Of a stretch of 30,966 nucleotides of DNA, positions 21,701 to 26,825 are shown piece after piece. A program made the position numbers and the translations under genes. Within the stretch, counting starts at the first letter, position 1, and the number at the start of each line of letters is the position of its first letter. The DNA is from a virus. A model generated the notes under the pieces. It ran no database searches, was not told the DNA's origin, and saw nothing but the letters and a program-made list of their open reading frames with translations. The DNA lies in the IMG/VR virus record IMGVR_UViG_3300023170_000116, positions 1 to 30,966 of that record. One strand, 5' to 3'.

Positions 21701-24700
21701 CTATCGAAGACTCTTTAGTAGGTACATTAGAAACTGCAAGAACTGGTGGAACTAATACACTCAACGACCAAGGGTTTGGTCGTGACCCATTGATTTGGTT
21801 CTCTACTCCATCGGCAGCATTCAGCCCAAGTGACATTCATGGCGGAGCGTTTACTCTTCTAACAGAAACCAAACTCAAATACGAAGGTTATGGGATAGCA
21901 GCGTCTGTAGGAACTAACGCCGGAGATGTAAATGCATCAGGTGGTCATACGCTTGTGTTAGAGGCAGCAGCGACTTATACCTTCAACAACCATTTCCCTG
22001 ACCCGTTAGAAGTAGGTGCTTATCAGATTATCATACAGCCGAATGTATTCAAGCAACAACTGAAAGGATTCCATGCTAATGGTCCTGCTACAGATGTACC
22101 TGATGGCTCGGTGGTAGAACTTACGGGACAACAGGTCAATACCGTGATTGCAATAGAAAAGAATGTATCGACAAGAGGCGGATACGCTCTCATATTAGCA
22201 GAGGCTACTATGGCAGATGTAAGAGGTTGTGAAGTAATACTAAACGAAATTATACTTGACATAGAGCCTGATGCTGGTAGTCAATTTACCAACCTACCAC
22301 CGTTGGCTCTTTACAACCCATTAGGTGTACAAGAAAGTTATAGCCCTTCATTTACAAGAAGAAGTCTTCCTTACAGACCAAATATGTTCAAGAGTTCTAC
22401 TCCGGGCAGAACACTGAATATCCCTTGGTGGGGTATCTTACACAAAGACGGTGCGTCTGCATCCGGTGCTAATAAATTCAAACACCTTGAGTGGCACAAG
22501 CCTGATAATTACTACGAGTTCTGTAGAGCAAACTACGGATGCGTAGGTGCTCAGTTGACGCTTGCTGGATACCCTACTTCATTCTTAGATATATACGAGC
22601 CTCATAAGAGGTTAAGGAGTCTGAATCCAAACTGCGTAGTAATCAGTGATAACGGCTCTTCTACAATCACCGTAGATAACAATGACCTTTTCCCAGTAGT
22701 ACCTTACTACGGTGAAGTGTTAGAGTTCACAAAGAACGGAGTAAGGTACACGGCGACTTACAGCAACAGAACTGGTACACTTGCTCATGCTAATTTGGGC
22801 GAAAGCGATACCTTTGAAGGCGTGACAGCGAATGCAGCGTTTTGGGCTAACATAGCGACTGGCGACATAATCAGACTTAGCCGACCTTATGACAATGCTA
22901 AATCTGATACACTGTATACTGATTTACAAACCAGCGTCTTGACAAGGCACTTGGGTCAATTGCAAACTGGAAGCAGAGATACCAACTCTCTAAATCCAGC
23001 AGACTCATTCCTTTGTATGTGGCATCCTAATTTGGGCAGACCGTTTACTTGGTACAGTGACGATAGCAGTAGGGCTTTCTATACTAAGGCAGGAACTGCT
23101 GATACTCCTGTAGACCAAAAAGGATACAACCACATTCCTGAGCACTTTGAGACAATCCACTATCAGGACTTTAATTATGTAGCAAGTAAAGGTCCATTCG
23201 CACTTGCTATGAAGTGGGTAAGTCCACCGGGCAGTGCTGGATTATCGACTGACGGTACAGTGTATACTGCTACGCAGATAGATGCAGATGCAAACTTGTC
23301 TAACCAAGGTGGTACAGTAGGCTCAAACAAATACAACTTCTTCGGCTTTTGGCCGGGTGGCTCTCACGGTGGAGGCGGAGTAAGTAGATTAGAATCGTAT
23401 GGTCATTCTCTGATTGGTTGGGGTAGCGATACATTTGGAATGGACTGCGAAACATATCAAGACTCTACTGGAGTCGCTACTCTAACTTTGCCAAATGACA
23501 GAAACAGATGCTTCGGTTATCGTATGGGAGTTCGCCAGTTGTACAACAGACCACGCTGGTCACCTTATGTCCGTGGATGGTTAGAGGTAGCAAATAGCAA
23601 CGCCATGCTTGGATATTATCACGGCCCTCTAATCCAGCAAGATTCTAAGACAAACGGTTGGGATTATGTGGGTTCGGATAGTGGTCAAAGTGACCAAGAC
23701 TTCGATGCAATGTATGTAGGTATACTTGAGAGGCTAACTCAAGTTTCAAGTCTAATCGGGCAAGACCAAATCGGTAGACAAGTCAGGTATAGCGATGGAA
23801 GAAGAATGACAGGGCCATTCGGTTGCCCTGTTAGAACTCTAAGAAATGCGTCTACTACTACCCGAATGTTCCCTAACGATGAGGCTGGACAAGGTATTGA
23901 AGAGTTGGCAAATGCTCACAGATTCTACATGGTAGATTGGTGGGGCAACACTCGTGGTGAAGATGTCAGGCGTTTCCCTGTAAGAGGATTCGGACTGCGC
24001 CCATCATGGGACCCCGAAGACGCTTACAAAGATACGAATGTGACGCACAGACCCGCTGCTCACAATCTGTTTGGCGGTGACGGTAATGACAGATATAGCG
24101 GTAGTGATAACTCAGATAACAACGATGGCACTAACATGGGAACAGCAGACTGGTTTAATCCAGCCAGTGCACTAAGAGTAGGTGACCGTGGAGATGGTAG
24201 AGGTGTTAGATGGCCTACTGTATTCAACGAAAGTCTACTGATGGCAGTTAGTGAAAACCACGATGCTACAGGATTAGTATTGTCTCATAGCACTGCCGAG
24301 CCAATATTCGGACAAGGACTGATTAGGCCAAGTAATGACGCTGCTCAGGCTGGAGAAATCGAAAGAGGTATCAGTGACAGAGTTGATTTGAACTCTGATG
24401 ATGGATTGCTCAAGCCAAGTGCACAAGTAGGTGAGGCTACTGAAACCGTTAACGCAGATGACCGTGGTGCAGAGCCAGTGTCGAGAAACGATGTAAGACT
24501 TGGGTTAGATGTAGACACGCTTGCTGAATTGAATGACGGTGTATCTCGTGAGTATGTAGTTCTGTCAACAGAGGCTGCGAGCCTACACACTGACAGAGAA
24601 GTAGGTCAGAGGACTAACATCAGAGGGGCTTACAATGTCGGTAGTCGAACTCTCAAAGACTTAGATATGACTGCATTAAATTGGAGTGCACAACCTGTCA

Positions 24701-25383
24701 CTGGTATCGTCAAGCATTCTAACGCTCATGCAATGTGGCCTCTTGGTGGAACATATGTCATGGAGTGGAGTAAACACGCTGGAATTTTAGATGTAAAGGG
24801 ATGGGGTAAGACAGGCGTATCTTCGTCATCTAACCCATACCAAGATGCTAACCACGACCCAATCCTTGAAAATATCAACTATACAGATAGCACTATACAG
24901 TTCTTGTACAGACCTGCTTATGGATTAGATTACAAGCACAGTCAAATGTTCAGACCTTATGTTGCTTTGAAGGGAAGCAGTCCTCAAGAGAATGCTAACT
25001 TTTACAGAGCAACTGCTGGCGGTAAGTACGGTATGTTCACCAGCGATGCACCATCTGCTCGCACAGGAACTCCAAGCAGTCCACCTTATGCTCCTGTTTA
25101 CAACATTGTTCCGACATCAAGTATCACAGTACCTGATAGCCAAGGTCCTAAGATTCAGGGTGTAGATGTCACAGGCTATGATAAGAGTGACATACGCTCA
25201 CCTGTAGCGAGAGTAGTCATGTCTGAGAATACACTTGAGCATTTCAGAGCAGATGCAAGTAGAAAGTCAGTAGATGACGATGAAGGCGATTACGAAGTGC
25301 AACCGAGATTCAGTCAAACCCTACACCCGAAGGGTAGTAAAGAGGATGCATCTTATAATACGGGTGACCATAGTGGGGAGTGA
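9757..25383 (+). CDS. Giant tail-tip / receptor-binding-like protein (5208 aa)
   Basis: One unbroken frame of 5208 codons, roughly 570 kDa. Residues about 1-235 form a LamG/concanavalin-like domain: FTLETWFIPDCGG, VTVIFDRKTLNLFVNGDL, then HIYLGGRGGDFRGTLEAIHF and TLGLWRFEEP. Later parts are rich in Gly, Asn, Asp, Ser, Thr, Tyr and His, without coiled coils, signal peptide or obvious membrane spans, as expected for stacked beta domains. At least four beta modules related to each other appear at about 13711-13970, 14212-14430, 19180-19400 and 22660-22900, with the motif D-x-x-L/I-F-P in three of them. A module at about 12340-12543 (VDGVDATTVIF, then ANGKNLGAVTAV) recurs in the hub protein. No catalytic residues are recognised. 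Its position between two distal tail proteins and the hub suggests a large host-contact structure. A tape measure is unlikely because it is not helical. The last six residues (GDHSGE) lie in a 51-bp repeat shared with the accessory genes. Confidence 0.6.
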   Translation: MTLTIDAGYAIKFNGISDSILVPVNNKFIHGVQNEERKGLPKAINSFTLETWFIPDCGGVIFEQENVMRLTVGSPSSPAPATFEVRLRNQASGRDTVYTLATAKPVTKANGRIAYWDGIQFPLENDMHTSYLATDVERDDSSALNEGHRELLNVTVIFDRKTLNLFVNGDLAVSQELEEEHELVTQQNHIYLGGRGGDFRGTLEAIHFSRGSLPSGYQQYAPVKSDNTLGLWRFEEPVTPINLITTTPSITASTSANSTITIGTTAAQALVDELSGQSGLTSLDFTASPYSGGNYSVTVHAASSTSTASIPKVPYNILVNPLGYNQTTGKPTGKSPERMRLMSVDASAGTITVESIHLDFSANPTSGRRGALMNHDAGRFVIITGDCIVDTGNGNDFQPYGTGTQFSQRQGQVIIDESDFNNNGIMFSQSMAIDSHEYNQFSASTTNVGKQFVAGHSGRHVLNHVVSHPFMGTLPPTSSHDVEKKLDIGSDVLVAGFPSQFSDIRSTVPINSVVSSYDTHGPIKIESLSNSTLVNSVVENGMSDIDDTQRGILAIGGKGFDPEPFMLKSTSANDEKGDTKHIVPASESRIAILHVPDLSTYNYAPFLQVHYNAIDVDGNQFTTGATSRLTANISGANTVLTLQSVKSFGFDGETISANLINIAGTVASSSSSIVGTIDYATKTITFNLAVDAGFATLATTGAIVKVSNFDSKIMITDILPKVDTIVTGSTSILDVIRSSLKGRDLRLFSPGGVIEFNQPEMFGFLDGDLEGETSEGTVAEKVLNYDLCPENYLPLTSTDSPQTTPQAIAVATSELSTRGSVFHRVVVRTNKTNLGTFQEVANVRSQDATNGSRPRIGVKINNASGYSSSTTGAMTVDGVDATTVIFVGDNLYKANGKNLGAVTAVSTTSVTVGGGTSDALVDDDELFTQPQITGRGTANQSSCVHEYFDIIEHQSVGKTVKLVIQPSDKSRFNILSKMSASTEAANYITVESLTSRARVLSFSDDAEGNTVMRAHGIISDLASSSVYVKGSAAPDSHIVKEIMPGAPVVTMTLGGPGQGAVNTKESYDPSPLSRLEWSTRRDCQTRVGSTTSTTVVVAPLNNKSTDLQSWGTYCFPKVGKIYLQVAGNQGEQIRFASAEYASKTGDTFTFVSGTGHTGTGKFVLADGSEADSLSAWITATGITAGSILHVDDKFGEEAMCNDGTTINDRLFQTLDTVQHDYQLGTQYASTRALVEIPLFEQFFFDNPENGIFPGPDNSMKLHIDATHTAHSWNPNPVGRRPNSISPQDPELFGPFSYAIQNKTHRSGTKITRPYDSTNYRIYVEDANIFPIPTAPPVEVAYLGGSARYRRAFLGNGEWVIYSARDTTDHYLTVVDSGDDHAFSEFFLRDISVGSHIFPAPGYQDMNYSSMADNPSLISAGYENRRSFYFDRSNVMTQGGNVDYGLKQYVSAIELKAGPSVNPHLPKIVSKRPRGIIASVTGSPATSITLEDGSLFPISSTDSDYKFRVAWKNASGTVNRGFYDNRVDNVLTIVSPDAGFTPAVGDEIYVEDLYATGAGTYPKVKETFLNRAWSHPYCVGGLRQGDTVWMNMHYTNPHAIEGLFCKSRGTLNEAEVWSGFNGGEGAFDADPRDSIPMENFLIGDSCIETAQNLVQHINKTIEMNYDAIGLSETPPVVAYLDPYQCTQDYARILLYDVEHDREFIAFQDLHMQVQSSPATSSIGKEDTNKTGYIDNSVDGSGSLLDVAAGFPTQNKRLNTTEQSDFIEASYAHQSVWNASVVNIMSEHDVGGVDDTATNGYTDRTDNAVTIASDANTKHQEIDSSTREQSTFFDTPDGTRVIPAFLAMKGIRNSALTLDNTRMNNLDHWTKMDFVRRLTIDMGEVSLKDGVTNIESAAREVVRLINQAGARNGKTQARKPADQFLGVSDKFDPADVHQKADFATTGSTHDPAPFWDVKKSFSSHDRGSHMGYVRAHLGRVVLDSDGNQGFSIVIHSTIPGAGGRNFCTWLDNSKSQTPYKPQYLIGHGGRFRNYWCQPDEITGENMHPAPMPINRFGRPFAPITTLKEYLPPESPDDELLNNLNLGADRIDSQSALATSNVEMVSGRNANTVLNESFETKSPASVLVDGLRVGTKARARINFGGITQAGIPGWAPDLSKWGFDNDGTTNVSRYGNASNAATAMTATTVQAGSDGYIPSDDMKSENIGQRPMYGLKFTDHRGDNHTIRLLYRQFGEAFASDNTFLPSTLDEEIIIHFDDRDVGQGGFTVGRHMVGSGEVCGEKTGGDPINFKGNLWNTYPAPVVGVKVTTTLSSNEMTVVLDRPYAGNVSDAVMNNHPDILGYLGLPESGMFQLSMHGTTANDHQGLTFYYTSRTHNAAGGTHKFYGVQGGGANHANGDWYLSPRINFTSLLTDEVIAAAVELAINSTNNDEDITFDCTNMFAPDGKRLSEWGVSPTAIRIRTRADGKTPMSKLFEATRTRDWGLLEGASTDAVVASKHTGGLSNAEKDAGTRLDIGYIPYTVLQINTKFRGSNANTATPVLVDSQNNIVDTTTWQRNLRGDNFTDVAGDHIIPRVDSPCIEVHNTSGSVILANSNESWALLGKLASHDANSWGERYIVWYSTTEYAEVCSQPGTNAIVNVDEKVESANFAPSQHDVLFKGTSRIADSRETDGIRRAGSKQSSPFLYFRGGRDSPDHWVPLYFGGGFSGAVVDINDGTQNDYSDFYEHPYSSGPTGSAGFQNVGEIAGSYALLDANAMMAMFPGTPYLDQHRGQNNPPYFNQDALLPFDMAKGANTKVTGLTYTDGSNSVHANIPSPIVLRFAHPNARYDSSGNKDDQTVYMVFGPGQAFPHNTASFEPQGANIVTAGNGYSAVPIHFGGVVGRDTYLPNQLANGDGTEHSGLNRTSSVAAHLPMTTFFQQNKRSGYNYVMNWEPVKGLPSTAASSTKNYTQSYNHAFYYEGSVATTSNLPKHYHPFNYRFSDISGNQVGSGTYPKTRASAVLWHMDGGYHPGGHFLDDSVNKNPKHSVANARLATGSGAKHNSSVFRPCGLLAEAYLTYYGGTPDNQLSNENIVIVDATRCQNAEELGTVISGAINTFPGKNPLKAIGGTFMPSMQNAHKQDRYGWVELPVVSYTAEAGATPASLVVTNTATTLPNYGWLRVSDGTNSGYAPYISYSVSSPNTTLTLAANAVTSNTNIVDVANATALTPDATYKAYIWTKAGTHRFNNAASGSARDHMTQVHYSGYIDAVDRTKPVGAVGWAGEAYSYLNSYEAPNDIGANLHPAGLGAWHPFLGFNPYGAAETCVSSPTPVGTAEVPTATFYADYCVTGLFSRHLIAITHESELPLIAKADRDGITCAGDWLKVAETGTLSHAGTIAWDTDKVHNKSRYVGSATAGPHVEAQMHSGYTRPSASGDYPASGSAPTDLQLHRTIQSGDMVRANACNFATGDLFWDESVVKNSAFHEDAGTYGVECIGVSNHDHYLDITASPHTGLYGYYGSRHPSRNFLPEHIVWKRMDGGSLTMPAVNARGLGMVPWVKRKDGSDYKMVGEKILGNVRFSFETTNGAMFPVIQAQELGHPQLANKHPLEIRNALLIPNEHIQFESVQVVDDTGQEHRLSGGSPLGTVIMDFRHISDREVEGLAPALAGAGVSPNLKIRLPNPDEIPGNIVVRSGFDRIQAYQNETFGSGGLQHPAQNITNIRQMFENEYAGPRLWPTWENNGWEHLSQDAIDISTDTSNSRLKFPASTNEGWSDHTDNAPLKSAYEPHDRSLFFHVTRMGVSMTHRYDVDELSFSAYDEANNEIDVTTTPESATWADASEQSGGRYFLRVYDPTTNKGVLASYTGTGTNKFTGVVVSPDFKSFISGKSGLKVVPSYYMPAGSTRMFAARRLRDHSEYSGASPDMQKIDWFDMYSNLPASTGAMAKPSVPHESITSPKMTPMPVPRMGHHYVTPTMALMPGHYAHPAYQRLYDLNRSCKSSSHSPIEDSLVGTLETARTGGTNTLNDQGFGRDPLIWFSTPSAAFSPSDIHGGAFTLLTETKLKYEGYGIAASVGTNAGDVNASGGHTLVLEAAATYTFNNHFPDPLEVGAYQIIIQPNVFKQQLKGFHANGPATDVPDGSVVELTGQQVNTVIAIEKNVSTRGGYALILAEATMADVRGCEVILNEIILDIEPDAGSQFTNLPPLALYNPLGVQESYSPSFTRRSLPYRPNMFKSSTPGRTLNIPWWGILHKDGASASGANKFKHLEWHKPDNYYEFCRANYGCVGAQLTLAGYPTSFLDIYEPHKRLRSLNPNCVVISDNGSSTITVDNNDLFPVVPYYGEVLEFTKNGVRYTATYSNRTGTLAHANLGESDTFEGVTANAAFWANIATGDIIRLSRPYDNAKSDTLYTDLQTSVLTRHLGQLQTGSRDTNSLNPADSFLCMWHPNLGRPFTWYSDDSSRAFYTKAGTADTPVDQKGYNHIPEHFETIHYQDFNYVASKGPFALAMKWVSPPGSAGLSTDGTVYTATQIDADANLSNQGGTVGSNKYNFFGFWPGGSHGGGGVSRLESYGHSLIGWGSDTFGMDCETYQDSTGVATLTLPNDRNRCFGYRMGVRQLYNRPRWSPYVRGWLEVANSNAMLGYYHGPLIQQDSKTNGWDYVGSDSGQSDQDFDAMYVGILERLTQVSSLIGQDQIGRQVRYSDGRRMTGPFGCPVRTLRNASTTTRMFPNDEAGQGIEELANAHRFYMVDWWGNTRGEDVRRFPVRGFGLRPSWDPEDAYKDTNVTHRPAAHNLFGGDGNDRYSGSDNSDNNDGTNMGTADWFNPASALRVGDRGDGRGVRWPTVFNESLLMAVSENHDATGLVLSHSTAEPIFGQGLIRPSNDAAQAGEIERGISDRVDLNSDDGLLKPSAQVGEATETVNADDRGAEPVSRNDVRLGLDVDTLAELNDGVSREYVVLSTEAASLHTDREVGQRTNIRGAYNVGSRTLKDLDMTALNWSAQPVTGIVKHSNAHAMWPLGGTYVMEWSKHAGILDVKGWGKTGVSSSSNPYQDANHDPILENINYTDSTIQFLYRPAYGLDYKHSQMFRPYVALKGSSPQENANFYRATAGGKYGMFTSDAPSARTGTPSSPPYAPVYNIVPTSSITVPDSQGPKIQGVDVTGYDKSDIRSPVARVVMSENTLEHFRADASRKSVDDDEGDYEVQPRFSQTLHPKGSKEDASYNTGDHSGE

Positions 25384-25413
25384 GGCGTATGACACCGATG
25401 GAGAAGGCTTGGG
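25363..25413 (+). repeat. 51-bp direct repeat, copy A (gene junction)
   Basis: Identical over 51 bases to 26262-26312. It covers the last six codons and stop of the giant gene, the ribosome binding site GGGGAG (25375-25380), and the first eight codons plus one base of the next gene (MTPMEKAW). The match ends abruptly on both sides (CGGG against TAGG upstream, CGGTTT against TAGTGT downstream). Confidence 0.9.
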
Positions 25414-25847
25414 CGGTTTTGAAAATGCCTGTTTACGATACAGGTATACCCGGAATACAATTTGTCACTCAAGGAGAAAATGAAAATTGGTCGCAAGATA
25501 AAAACTTACATGGGGGCTTACCGGGCGTTTGGATGAAAGAAGGTAAAACATTTGATTCTTCTCAAAGAGAAATACCACATGAAAGGGATTTAGAAGATAT
25601 TGCAGAAATAACCAACATGACTCCAAATCAATTCTTACAAGAAACAGGAACAGATGAAATGGTTGATGACGATTACTACAAAAACCTCATGCAAAGAGCA
25701 ATACAAGGTGAAAATATGCGTTTTGTGATGCCAAGAGCAGATTATGAGTTTACTGACAGCCCTGTGGGGCATGATGGAAGACATCGTATGCAAGCGTTGA
25801 GAGATTTAGGATATGGAAATTTACCAGTACCAGTTTTTAGACAGTAG
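25389..25847 (+). CDS. Tagged accessory protein 1: ParB/sulfiredoxin-like C-terminal domain
   Basis: 152 residues from ATG 25389, which has GGGGAG 8 bases upstream. A GTG at 25380 is in frame, but it overlaps that binding site. Residues 1-12 are the shared tag MTPMEKAWAVLK. The C-terminal part holds GHDGRHRMQALRDLGY at 127-142, followed by strand LPVPVF. This D/E-G-x-H/R-R plus helix plus I/L-P-V-x-V pattern is that of the ParB/sulfiredoxin-like fold, used by ParB CTPases, Srx and some nucleases, and often found in phage-borne or toxin-like proteins. The middle is acidic and helical (EDIAEITNMTPNQFLQE). Activity (nuclease, nucleotidase or binding only) cannot be told from sequence. It is the first of four tagged genes, located after the giant tail gene. 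ParB partitioning is unlikely because there is no DNA-binding domain. Confidence 0.65.
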   Translation: MTPMEKAWAVLKMPVYDTGIPGIQFVTQGENENWSQDKNLHGGLPGVWMKEGKTFDSSQREIPHERDLEDIAEITNMTPNQFLQETGTDEMVDDDYYKNLMQRAIQGENMRFVMPRADYEFTDSPVGHDGRHRMQALRDLGYGNLPVPVFRQ

Positions 25848-25895
25848 GGAGTGAAGCGCATGACACCGATGGATGAGGCTTGGACATTGTTAAAG
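25847..25895 (+). repeat. Junction repeat, diverged copy B
   Basis: A related copy of the junction segment: GGGAGTGAAGCGC, then ATGACACCGATGGATGAGGCTT in the gene start, then TTAAAG. It differs from copies A and C at several bases, mostly in codons 5-6 of the tag and in the leader, and encodes the tag variant MTPMDEAWTLLK. Here the upstream GDHSGE-coding part is missing, because the preceding gene ends in VFRQ. Confidence 0.8.
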
Positions 25896-26282
25896 CGTCA
25901 GACTACGCTTGGCGAGTTTCACCCCGATTTACCAAGTCCTTATGGTCCTGTGACTCATTATCATGGAACAAGTGCACAGTATTTACCGAGCATCCGAAGA
26001 GAAGGGCTTCGTCAATCAGTTAATGAGCCTATTTACGGTCAAGGTGTATATGTCGCTGATAATTACAAACAATCTAAGTTATACGCAGATGATGGACCTG
26101 CTGGTGTTGAGGCGAGAGTCAATTTTGATTTAAGTAGACATCAGCCCAGTGTTATTGGAATAAGGGGTCAATCTCTTCCCTTCTCCTCAACAGTAGGACG
26201 AGAGCATTTTGGAGAAGGTAAGTTCAACCTTAACAACATTGACCCGAAGTATCTTGTTATAGGTGACCATAGTGGGGAGTGA
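25860..26282 (+). CDS. Tagged accessory protein 2: ADP-ribosyltransferase-like
   Basis: 140 residues from ATG 25860 (GGGAG lies 8 bases upstream; an in-frame GTG at 25851 adds only MKR and overlaps that site). Residues 1-12 are the tag MTPMDEAWTLLK. The rest has the signature of the ADP-ribosyltransferase fold: THYHGTSAQYLPSIRREGL at 32-50 with the NAD-binding His35-Gly36-Thr37, then GQGVYVADNYKQSKLYA at 60-76 with Tyr64 and Tyr75, matching the H and Y motifs of the H-Y-E class. A glutamate for the third motif is not certain; Glu115 or Glu119 near IDPKYLVI are candidates. Such enzymes move ADP-ribose from NAD+ to a protein or nucleic acid, and T4-like phages inject related enzymes to modify the host. 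It may be a virion effector. The RNA 2'-phosphotransferase family (KptA-like) is an alternative within the same fold. Confidence 0.7.
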   Translation: MTPMDEAWTLLKRQTTLGEFHPDLPSPYGPVTHYHGTSAQYLPSIRREGLRQSVNEPIYGQGVYVADNYKQSKLYADDGPAGVEARVNFDLSRHQPSVIGIRGQSLPFSSTVGREHFGEGKFNLNNIDPKYLVIGDHSGE

Positions 26283-26312
26283 GGCGTATGACACCGATGG
26301 AGAAGGCTTGGG
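26262..26312 (+). repeat. 51-bp direct repeat, copy C (gene junction)
   Basis: Perfect match to 25363-25413, 899 bases downstream. It covers the last six codons (GDHSGE) and stop of the ADP-ribosyltransferase-like gene, the GGGGAG binding site, and the MTPMEKAW start of the next gene. Recombination between copies A and C would remove accessory genes 1 and 2 exactly and leave an intact junction. Confidence 0.9.
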
Positions 26313-26785
26313 TAGTGTTAAAGCAATCCCAGTCACATAAGTTTGACTTCTTAGGCTACAGTTCCAGCCAAGAGCCTTTTGGCATAGTCACGATAAAGTC
26401 TTCAAAAGGAGAAAGGAAAATACCATTTTATCAACGAAGTGGCGGAGGCTCGGCATACAATTTTGAAACTGGACAGACTGAGTATGAAGAAGGTGAGCCA
26501 CGAGCAGGTCAATGGGTTCCTTTTCTTGGGTATGATACTGATATGCATTTTGGTGATTCAGCACAGCCTTATTTGATTAAACCATATCATGTCTTCAAAA
26601 GAGATGAAGATGTACACAAAAGATATACCGTTCCTCAACTCAAAGAGGCAGGTGAATGGTTAGACCGTAATCACGATGTAAAGCCCTTTGACCCCAACAC
26701 ACATGATGAAATAGATTGGGAAGACGCTAATCAGATGATGTTAGAACAAGGGGCGCATTTAGCAGAACCTTACAGGGGAGAGTGA
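26288..26785 (+). CDS. Tagged accessory protein 3: unknown domain
   Basis: 165 residues from ATG 26288, with GGGGAG (26274-26279) 8 bases upstream. Residues 1-12 are the tag MTPMEKAWVVLK. The remaining protein is not recognised. It shows strands near FGIVTIKSSKGERKIPFY, a Gly/Ser loop SGGGSAYNFETG, aromatic and acidic segments (WVPFLGYDTDMHF, then IKPYHVFKRDEDVHKRY) and a C-terminal acidic helix (DEIDWEDANQMMLEQ). His, Asp and Glu are plentiful, so a metal-dependent enzyme is possible but not shown. By analogy with the flanking tagged genes it is probably another effector or virion cargo protein. It overlaps the end of the previous gene's stop region and ends just before the next tagged gene. 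Confidence 0.6.
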   Translation: MTPMEKAWVVLKQSQSHKFDFLGYSSSQEPFGIVTIKSSKGERKIPFYQRSGGGSAYNFETGQTEYEEGEPRAGQWVPFLGYDTDMHFGDSAQPYLIKPYHVFKRDEDVHKRYTVPQLKEAGEWLDRNHDVKPFDPNTHDEIDWEDANQMMLEQGAHLAEPYRGE

Positions 26786-26825
26786 TAGCATGACACCGAT
26801 GAATGAGGCTTGGTTGGTGTTAAAG
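26775..26825 (+). repeat. Junction repeat, diverged copy D
   Basis: Fourth copy of the junction: GGGGAG, a changed leader AGTGATAGC, then ATGACACCGATGAATGAGGCTT and GTTAAAG. It encodes the tag variant MTPMNEAWLVLK. The leader here has no in-frame GTG upstream, which shows that the ATG of MTPM is a usable start and supports the same start in the other three genes. Confidence 0.8.

Noticed and set aside
9757-25383. Giant protein as tape measure or as several genes merged by stop-codon readthrough
   Set aside because: There is no helical coiled-coil character and no internal stop; TGA works as a stop in the neighbouring genes, so no recoding is needed.
25274-25483. 69-residue + strand frame across the giant gene end
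   Set aside because: It is an out-of-frame reading of the giant gene end and the first tagged gene; the sequence is Arg/Thr-rich and not protein-like.
25363-26825. CRISPR-like array made of the repeated segments
   Set aside because: The repeats are hundreds of bases apart, sit at gene starts and encode protein, so they are gene-junction repeats, not a CRISPR array.
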